A stretch of 64,000 bases of DNA, taken from positions 1,054,001-1,118,000 of the forward strand of contig NC_088175.1 of assembly GCF_028769735.1 (NCBI RefSeq). Direction: 5' to 3'. The stretch's first letter is position 1, and every line of letters starts with the position of its first letter. This stretch comes from Zonotrichia leucophrys gambelii (lineage: Eukaryota; Chordata; Aves; Passeriformes; Passerellidae). Below, piece after piece: positions 26,401 to 64,000 of the stretch. The notes under the pieces are model-generated. The model did no database searches. It saw nothing but the letters and a program-made list of their open reading frames with translations, and had not been told where the DNA came from. Made by a program: the position numbers and the translations under genes.

Positions 26401-28499
26401 GCAGAGGAGGAAAAGGAGGTGTTTGTGTCTCCAGCTCACACGGTGAGGCTGGTGGCCATGAAAACAGAGCTTGGTGAGCTCAGGAGTACTCAGGATCACA
26501 CCAAGGAACACCAAACCCACTGTTCAGGCACTCAGAATGGGGAAAACTCTGCCCAAATCTCTTTTGCCTGGTTTGGTGAGGGGATTTTAACCCAGATCCT
26601 TCATGTCCCCAATGTTCCTGTGGAAACTGCAGTTAAGGGGCTAAACTGAACCAGCTCCCAGAGGAGAGACAAAGGGAAGCTTTGACCAAGCTGTTGCCAA
26701 ACCTTGCTCTGAGCTGGACAGGACAGAGGCTGAAGAAGCATCTCTGACCTCCAGGAGAGCACTTTATGCCCCAGAATTTGGCTGCTCTTTCCAAGTCCCA
26801 TTGTTGTGCTTCGCTGCAGGGTGGAGTTACCAGCTGGGGATCCTGAGCACAGACATATCTTGAAAGCCAAAACCTGGACCTGGCTTTGACAAGGTCCTTT
26901 TTTTCCATATTTACATTTGGTTGTCCCTTGCTGTCTCCTCAGCTGGTTCCTGAGGGCTCCAGAGCTGCCAGTTTGCTGCATGGGGAGCTGGACTTGGTGC
27001 ACACAGTGGATTCCTCCCCTCAGCACTGTGGACAAGGAATGCAGCACTGAAAATAGAAAGCCTTTCTCTAATTGAGTTGTGTAGAGTTCTACAGGAAGCC
27101 TGGAACCAAACCTCGGCCCCCAGAGCTTTTGTTCAGGGCTTTGACCACAAACCCATCTTTTCTGTAAGGACAATTTTAAAATTCCATGCTGTTTTTTGTC
27201 CACATCAGGAAAACCACTGTACAATTGGCAGTATCTGCTCAGGAGGGACCTGGGATAGGCAGGATGCAGCCAACTGGTGAAATTGTACAGTGTAGCCTGC
27301 TGAGTGTCTGCTTGCCTTACACTTTCATCTGTTAAACTCCTTTCAAGGGTAGAAAATCCTTCCCCAAATCTAATTGCACTAAATAGGACATAGTGCCTTT
27401 ATTACACTGCAGAATTTGTTACCATATTGGGGTACCTGTGTACAACAGTCCAGAGAGTATTTCCAAATGGCTAAGTGTACACTGTCCCAAGCATGGTTTA
27501 AGAGGTGGTCATAGTTTAAAAAATGGGGATTGTGTAGATGCAAAAGGAAAAATAAACAAGATCTTGGCACAAGAAGGAAAGAAGCACTGAGGTTAGAAAA
27601 GAGGAAACAGCAGTTGCCAAAGGGAGATTGTGTCTCCCATCACGTATACTCTCGTTTCAGAAAGTATTTCAGATTTGAGAAACAGCAGCATTAGGCTTCC
27701 AATGCCAATGGTTTGGTTTGAATTAGATTCAAATTTCAGTTCATTTTTCTATTGTGAAATGAGTTGACCACCAGAGCTCTCAGGTTCTTGTACTGTTAAG
27801 CACAGTAAGTTGTAGTAACAACTATTAGCCAGTGTTACAGAGCCCTGGGTCTGCACAGCATTTGAGACCTTGTGGTATTCTCTGCCAGCACAGTGGTGCT
27901 GTGTGCAAGACAAATTTTTTTGTCAAGTATTGATAAACTAGAATGTACCCTTCATTACAGCTCAATTGCTGAACCAGTGAGTGTTAATTTCCTACACGTA
28001 GGTGATGCCTTAAGTTTTAGCTTTCATATTTTTCAGATTCTGTACTGCATTAGTATATAGCTCTGAACTTCATAAAAATTGTTAGCAAGATCTCTTCACT
28101 GTTAGAAAAAACAATCCTTTTCCAGTCTGAGAACCAAGGACACCATTGCAGCTTCAGCCCCAAAAGTGTAAACAACAGGGAATTGAGGAGAGCAATCTGG
28201 GAGGATGGGACTTCATAACCTGAATCTGTAATTGGACAATTAAGCTCAATATGTAAATGGACCAAAACTTATAAAAGTTTTGAAAACTTGTGAGACGATG
28301 TCCATCTTGGGTAGAGTCTTGGCTGGACTCTTGTACTGCCCAAAGTGTATCCTTTGAAGACTTTTTAAATAAATATTTATAAATATTGTATTGTTTTAAC
28401 AGTGTATAGTCTCTAGGCTCTAGGTAGCCTCTCAAGGCATCACAGGGGGCTGGACAATGAAGCCAAAGCCCAGGAAAGCCAGTGCTGAGGGCAGGTTGT
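20492..28499. other. Intergenic, mostly unique sequence
   Basis: It contains a (CAAA)n stretch at 25597-25618. The block around 24660-24900 is A+T-rich with ATTTAATTAA-type homeodomain sites and might be a conserved non-coding element. A 207-codon minus-strand frame (26601-27224) has no recognisable domain. No gene is supported. Confidence 0.6.
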
Positions 28500-29530
28500 T
28501 TATGACATCCCCTGTGATGTGAGCTGCCGGCTCCAGAGAGACACATGGAGCTTCTCTTTAACACCCTCTGCCTACGCGGTGAGTCCCTGCTCAGAAATGG
28601 TGAGTGCTCTTGGGAGGTAAAATCCTTAATTAAATCCCTGACTTCTTCCCACCGAAATCAGCTCTGCCAGTCGTTATCGATGGGGATGCATTTGGTAAAT
28701 GCCTACAGAGCCCATGACGGTGACAGAGCTGTTTCCATCAGCAAACAGATCCGAAGGCAGAGGCAGGAGCACTTCTCCCATCTTCACCCCGACTCGTTCT
28801 GCTGCCGAGCCGCTGCCGCTGCCCTCCCGAGCCGTTTGCTGACTCATCAGCTTGAGCATTTGCCCTAATTAGTCATATGCAAACACCATTGTGCTCAGGA
28901 AGTGCTCTAACGTAAGCGTGAGTGTGAACTTAGAGCAGCAATAAAGGTCAAGAAAAGTGACTAAGGCATCATATACTGGAATAAGTTTCTGTTATCAGCC
29001 ACTGGGAAAGCGGGAAAGAAAGTGTAAATGCAGGCTATTAGAGGAGTGACGCAAAAGTTTATTAAAGGGAAGGATGTGTGTGAGGGAGAGCATTTGCTTA
29101 ACATCTCTCAAGAACTGCTACAGTATGAAATGCTTAATTGCAGAACAAGTTTCCACTAAAACCCTTCTGAAACACAGTTGGGTTTTGAAGCATTATTCTT
29201 TATGATGAGCTCGGGGTAAGCATGTTTGGCATGAAAGAAATGCGTCTCGTAAGGAGACCACAACACTTACTCACAGCTCCCCAGACAGTTCATGCTGGGA
29301 AGTCTGATATCTTTGAATAATCATTTGACAAGCATTAGCAAAGTGTGGACTGGGATTTTTCTCCAGTGATTTTTATTCAGGGGTCACCATCACATCTTGA
29401 GCTGTTGTGTCCAAGCGATTTAAAACGAGCAGAACCTTATTTAAGAATACTCAACGAGAAACCCTTTTGATGTATTGCACATTATGTGAATTTGGATAGC
29501 AGTAATAAAGGTGCACAAGTGAATCCTAAA
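28500..29530. promoter_or_regulatory. Candidate distal regulatory element
   Basis: This repeat-free block keeps many CpGs outside a classical island. It has clustered factor-type motifs: TGACTCA (AP-1) at 28840-28846 inside TGCTGACTCATCAGC, CTAATTAG (homeodomain) at 28865-28872 and ATGCAAA (octamer) at 28877-28883. Such clustering without repeats fits a conserved non-coding element, but conservation cannot be tested here. Confidence 0.35.
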
Positions 29531-31336
29531 CCGTCCATTCTTATAGGCACTAAAATTGTCATTCAAAGGATGACAAGAGTGGAAATAATATCTTGCTGGG
29601 TAGGGTAAGGTGGGTTCTGTAGGTTACAACTCAGCAGCCCCTGGTCCAGACCGCATCAAGTGCCTCTTGGTCTTTGAAGGGCACTGAGATTGCAGTCAAA
29701 GTAAAGAAGAGGCTTTCACTTTCAAGTGTGCCAGGCTCACCAGGAACCACTTCAACCTCAGTCTGAGAGATTAGAGAAGCTGCAAGGGCTGCTCTGAGTT
29801 GCACCAGCCTCCTCTAAGGCATGGGAAGTACCTCTGTTATCACCACTTCACTACCAAAACTCCCCAGATGCCTTCCAGGGGCTCTGGTGGGGAAGGTGGC
29901 ACTGAGCTGGCCTTGTCATTTCTGCACCCACCAGGAGATTCCTTCCCATTTAACTAGAAAATTCTCTAGGGGCTGTTATTCTGTGAACAGACTAAAAAAC
30001 CCTGCTCAGCTGCAGTGCACAACTGAGTTTCTTCCTATGTTTGAGCTGCCTAAACTTCATTTTGAAAGATAAAGTTGTCTGTGAGCCCTTGGGGAGGGCT
30101 TCTTGGTACTTATGCAAGACACTTGAGGTTGAGTCTTGCTTAGATTGTTTTTCTTCTCGAGGCTCCAGTGAGCACAAAACAGAAATATCAGTAGTTCACA
30201 GCCACACTGCCACGGGCTATTGTGTTGTCGCAGCTCATAAGCAAAGCAGAGCTGGGCTTTGTCTGTGTTTGGATAGAAAAACCTTGATGGAATAAAAGTA
30301 GTCAGAAGCACCTGTGCCTCTTCCATATATCTGACTGCTGTGGGCAGAAACAATCCTTTTCATACAGGAACTCCTTGTGATTGCTAACAAATGTCACAGT
30401 CACTGTTTTTTCTTCTTCTAAGTAAAAAAATAATAATAATAACTCCCCCAAACACAGAACACCAATGACTGTATGCCTAAACCAACTGCTTGTTACCTGG
30501 AGTTGGGAATCCTCACCAAAAGTGTTAGGAAGGTGCAGCACTGAAGCACCATCTACTTTGCCCTGCAGGTGTTATGTCACCACACGTGCACACAGCAGCT
30601 AAAGAATGTCACTTATGCCTGTCAAAGCTGCTTTTTTTTAAAGGTATCATTACTGCTGAGCTGCAAACTGAATAGTCTCCTAAGGTTCAGCGCCAGATGG
30701 TCACTTGAAGTCCTTGCTAGTGGGAACCCAGAAGATGTAAAGGAACCCCTGAGCTCTGTGGGGTCACTCCACCTGGAACTGTGCCTTTCCTGCCTCCCCA
30801 GAGTGCTCACCCATACATGACCCTGACAGAACTAAGGCTTTTAACCTTAAATGTGTGTGCTCTGCCCCAGTTTTCCTCTCCTTGCTCTCCCATGGCTGCA
30901 TCCTGGCTCCTGATCCAGGAGGCCACTCGCCTATGTGGCCATGTCAGTGCCAGGTGAACACTGTCCAGCCCCTCCTGGACAGTGGTTAGCAGGAGCTCCT
31001 GGGGCTCTCACGGGAGCAGTGCCTGAGGCCAGGATTGCCATGGGGGGAGCAGGGAGAGGAAAAATGGGCACAGGCACTGGGGTGATGGCATTGGATCTGG
31101 GCCAGCCTGGGTGGGTAGCAGGGAAGGAAGGCAGACGGGTCACAGTGCCTTGGCACAGCCCTGGTCCAACCTCCTGGCTCTGCTCTTGGGTTTGGTTTGG
31201 GAAGTTGTAAAACTTGCTCGAAATGTGCTTAATTACCTGTCAGTTCCCCCTTTGGGCTGCCTGGCTGTGGAGCTGACTGCTCCCTTTAATTAATGTGAGG
31301 TTCTGAACCCTTTAACTGGAAATGGACTAGAAAATG
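29531..31336. other. Intergenic, nothing recognised
   Basis: Unique-looking sequence between the candidate element and the CR1 that precedes HIF1A. No gene or repeat family is supported. Confidence 0.6.
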
Positions 31337-31687
31337 TCTTGTGAGGAGTGGCTGTGGGAGTTGGGTTTGCTTCGTCTGAAGAAGAGGAGTCTCGGGGGGG
31401 CTTCATCACTATCTAAAACTCACAGAGAGGAGGCTGTAGGGAGGTCTCTGCTGCCGTGGCAGGACAGGAGGACATGCTCTTAAGGCAAGACAGGGGAGAT
31501 CCAGATTAGATAACACAAAAAATAAAAATGTCTCTGTTAGGATGGTCAGGCATTGGAATAGGCTGGTGCTGGAATCCCCGTCCCTGGAGGTGTTTAAGAG
31601 GTGCTGGGGGATGTGGGTTAGGGGCAGTCTAGGTGGATGTTTGAACTGGATGATCTGAAAGGTCTCTTCCAACCTCGATGACTCTAA
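31337..31687 (+). mobile_element. CR1 LINE 3' fragment next to the HIF1A promoter
   Basis: It shows CR1 landmarks in order: GTGAGGAGTGGCTGTGGGAG, GAAGAAGAGGAGTCTCGG, GGAGGCTGTAGGGAGGT, TCAGGCATTGGAATAGGCTG, CCCTGGAGGTGTTTAAGAGG, GGATGATCTGAAAGGTC and TTCCAACCTCGATGACTCT. It ends about 110 bp upstream of the CpG island. It belongs to a different CR1 subtype from the GCTCCAGGCCAGGCTGG-type copies. Confidence 0.92.
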
Positions 31688-31860
31688 ACATACTGGGTTT
31701 TTATTCTACTACGACACCTTTGGGAGAGGCAGCAGAGTCAAGCATCGAACAAAGTTATATGAGAAAGGAAAAAAGGAGATAAAGAAAGGACTAGCTCCTG
31801 GCGCTGTGCCCACGGGGGTGTGATCTGTGGCAGGATCCGCGCGGGCGGTGCTCGGAGCGG

Positions 31861-32110
31861 AGCGGGCCAGGTCGAGCCGAGCCGAGCCGAACCGGGCTGG
31901 ACTGGGCTAGGCTGGGACTAGCTCCCCCGGCTGGCGCTGTGGGGCCGGTGCTGTGGGGCCGATGTAGGGCCGGCCGGGCCGAGCTGGGCTGAACCGGGCA
32001 GGACTGGGCCGGGACGAGCCCCCGCCGGCGGGCACTGTGAGGCCAGCGCTACGGGGCTGGTGTTGTGCGGCCGGCGCTATGGGGAGGCTGCTGTGGGGCC
32101 GGCGTTGTGG
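31861..32110 (+). repeat. Degenerate GC-rich direct repeats in the HIF1A promoter
   Basis: Two imperfect copies of a segment of about 90-110 bp follow each other at roughly 31861-31965 and 31966-32065. Both run in the order GCCGAACCGGGC / GGACTGGGC / GGGAC.AG / CCCCCG / GGCGCTGTGGGGCC. Within each copy there are shorter repeats of a GCTGTGGGGCCGG-like unit, continuing to about 32110. The pattern suggests promoter-proximal expansion by slippage or tandem duplication. Confidence 0.6.
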
Positions 32111-32306
32111 GGCCGGCCGTGCCCGGGCCCGCCCCGCACGCAGCGCCGCACGTGAGGCGCCGGCCCCCGCCCAGCTGAGCGCTCAGCTGACCCCGCGCGC
32201 AGGGGCCGGGCCGCGCCGCCGCTCCTCACTGGCGCAGCGCGGGCCCCGCGCCGCGCCCGCCGCCGCCGCGCCCGCACCTCCCGCAGCCTGTGCCCCGATG
32301 CTCTGA
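32079..32306 (+). other. Upstream ORF(s) in the HIF1A leader
   Basis: An ATG at 32079 opens a 75-codon frame that stops at 32304-32306 (TGA). It is out of frame with the HIF1A start, which is 349 nt downstream. The last in-frame methionine, at 32298, also forms a minimal uORF on its own: ATG CTC TGA. No ATG lies between 32306 and the main start. Whether the 32079 ATG is transcribed depends on the unknown start site; the 32298 uORF is likely in the mRNA. The peptide is Arg/Ala/Pro-rich from GC-rich DNA and I infer no protein function. Confidence 0.45.
32172..32189. other. 18-bp perfect palindrome in the HIF1A leader/promoter
   Basis: The sequence CAGCTGAGCGCTCAGCTG is its own reverse complement and carries a CAGCTG E-box at each end. 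It lies 239-256 nt upstream of the start codon. It could act as a symmetric protein site or, if transcribed, as a leader hairpin. Role not established. Confidence 0.6.
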
Positions 32307-32427
32307 GCCCGCGCGGCCCCAGACCCGGCCAGCGCCGCCATCTCTCCGCGCCCCTTGGCGGCCATCGGAGCCGCGGCCGCCTCGCATCCAGGGAGCCGGC
32401 GGGAGGAGGAGAAGCCATCCCGCCGCC

Positions 32428-62627
<30,200 letters not shown>

Positions 62628-63860
62628 GCTTTCACAAAACTTGCTCCTTTTTTGGACACTGGTGAATCATCACCTAAAGCAGTCTATTTATATTTTCTAT
62701 ATCTGATTTTAGAAGCCTGGCTACAGTACTGCACTAATTCAGTTAGTTCAGTTTTGATCCCCTTTCTACTTATTTTGACAGTCTTTTTAATATGTTCTTT
62801 ATGTAACAATAACTCAAACTCTAGTGCATTTTTATAATTCTTTGGTACATACACTTTTAAGTCCATTACATTTAAAACACACTTGCAATAGCAGCTTTGA
62901 AATATGCACCTGATTAAAAAAAAAATATTTATTTTTTGGCTGGGGAGTTGGTCACCAAAACTTATCATTAGTAAAATGTCAACACAGGAAAAACTGGCAA
63001 TACTTCCATCCTGCTTTTCATAGGTAGTTGGAAGACTTGTGCTCTCTTACTCTTTATGTTCAAGTAAGTTTTTTATGTTAATAGTTTTTATAAGAAACAA
63101 CAATGCTTTGCAGCGGTGCATTGTAGCCACAATCGCACAATATATTTTCTTAAAAAATACCAGCAGTTCCTCATGCAATATATTCTGCATTTATAAAAAC
63201 TAGTTTTTAAGAAGAATCTTTTGTTTGCCTATGAAAACATGTTTAAACCTGGATTATGTCATTATTTTAGTCACGTTGTAATATAAATTGTTCTTAAATG
63301 CTGTCTTATGCTTTTGACTTCAGTGGGTGTGGTTAGTCAAAGGAAAGGCTTTATCTGGAAAGGGCTAGCAGCATTTTCTTTGGATACGTTCTCAATTTAG
63401 AGAAAGTTTGATGTTCTTAAAGTAGTCACTTTGCCAGCTTAAAAAAAAATCCCTGCCTGTAGTTGTTGAAGTTAATGCTAATATTGTGTATGATCTTAAA
63501 TCTAAATGTTCAGCTTACCCTGTGTGGTATAGGTGATATTTCAAGCAGATTGTAAAACATCTTGCATTGTTAGCAAACTTTTATCTAGTACATCATTGAG
63601 TTGCTCAATATTTTGATGTTTTGGTTTTATGCACCTTGTTGCTATTAACATCCATATGTTTTCATGTAGATTTCAATAACTTGAATATATTTAGAAGCCT
63701 TTTTATTTAGAAATATATAGTTGTCACAAACATCTTATTTTCCTATATGTACTGTACAAAACCTTCATTCACTCATTCTTTTTGCTCTTTGTGGTTGGAT
63801 CTAACACTAACTGTATTGTTTTCTTACATCAATAAACTATATGTGGACCAGGCCCCCTTG
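62628..63860 (+). other. HIF1A: HIF1A 3' UTR
   Basis: The 3' UTR is about 1.2 kb and A+T-rich. It includes a TATTTATTTTTT element at 62926-62937, the type bound by AU-rich-element proteins, and a weak ATTAAA at 62913. It runs to the polyadenylation signal at 63831. The blocks around 62920-62945 and 63800-63850 resemble the mammalian HIF1A 3' UTR as I recall it. No other gene overlaps on either strand as far as I can see. Confidence 0.85.
63831..63836 (+). terminator. HIF1A: HIF1A polyadenylation signal AATAAA
   Basis: A canonical AATAAA lies 1.2 kb past the stop codon, followed by a GT-rich stretch (63862-63872, GGGGAGTGTGTT). Cleavage is expected about 15-25 nt downstream. Confidence 0.8.
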
Positions 63861-64000
63861 GGGAGTGTGTTATCTGAGAGAAATGAGATAATTTATATTT
63901 TTGTTAGTGGTTATTGTTCATCCGTGTTCCCTTTTTAACTTAGAGTTGATTGGAAACTACTGCTTCCTTCTTTTGATTGTAACATCTCTGCATTCATTCT
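63861..64000. other. Downstream flank of HIF1A
   Basis: About 140 bp remain. Nothing recognisable is present. SNAPC1 follows HIF1A in other vertebrates but is not in the window. Confidence 0.7.

Noticed and set aside
26601..27224. 207-codon open frame on the minus strand, the longest outside HIF1A.
   Set aside because: No recognisable domain, mixed composition and no splice context. In a 64-kb window of this base composition one such frame is expected about 0.4 times by chance, by rough calculation.
1..31300. 3' exons of PRKCH, the usual upstream neighbour of HIF1A.
   Set aside because: I found no match to a protein kinase C C-terminal domain or its hydrophobic motif in any frame; the gene probably lies beyond the window.

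Overview
The window is vertebrate nuclear DNA and almost certainly avian. It contains eight CR1 LINE 3' ends with the usual 'ATTCTATGATTC'-type tail, solo LTRs of bird ERVL and ERVK type, and one complete gene whose conceptual protein reads as avian HIF1A. The mix of CR1s and young-looking solo LTRs suggests a songbird, but this is inference.

The only protein-coding gene I can support is HIF1A (hypoxia-inducible factor 1 alpha). It lies on the plus strand from the start codon at 32428 to the stop codon at 62627, in 15 coding exons joined at GT-AG introns. The exons sum to 2454 nt including the stop, giving 817 residues. All phases close, and bHLH, PAS-A, PAS-B, both prolyl-hydroxylation degrons (Pro402 and Pro562), the basic nuclear-localisation motif and the C-terminal transactivation domain (Asn794) are readable. 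The promoter is a TATA-less CpG island at about 31.80-32.75 kb, and the 3' UTR ends near an AATAAA at 63831.

Layout: 1-31.3 kb is gene-free as far as I can see. It holds a 229-nt pure polypyrimidine tract, two minisatellites (3955-4372 and 19721-20491), CR1 fragments, a solo ERVL-type LTR with a perfect 5-bp target-site duplication (13027-13668) next to a small CpG-rich island, and a CpG-retaining block rich in factor sites at about 28.5-29.5 kb that looks like a distal regulatory element. 31.34-31.69 kb is a CR1 just upstream of the HIF1A CpG island. 32.4-62.6 kb is the gene. Its 15.2-kb intron 1 carries an ERVK-type LTR, a second LTR, and a 460-bp direct duplication (45165-45624 and 47000-47459) whose second copy starts exactly at an LTR edge. 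Introns 4 and 6 carry CR1s. 62.6-63.85 kb is the 3' UTR, and the last ~150 bp are downstream flank.

Points most worth a second look: Cys28 in the HIF-1alpha basic region, where mammalian HIF-1alpha has Ser and HIF-2alpha has Cys; the duplication-LTR junction; the weak exon 14 donor on a 127-nt frame-breaking exon; the exonic CpG island in exon 12; and the hairpin-forming minisatellite. I found no undescribed multi-gene system.
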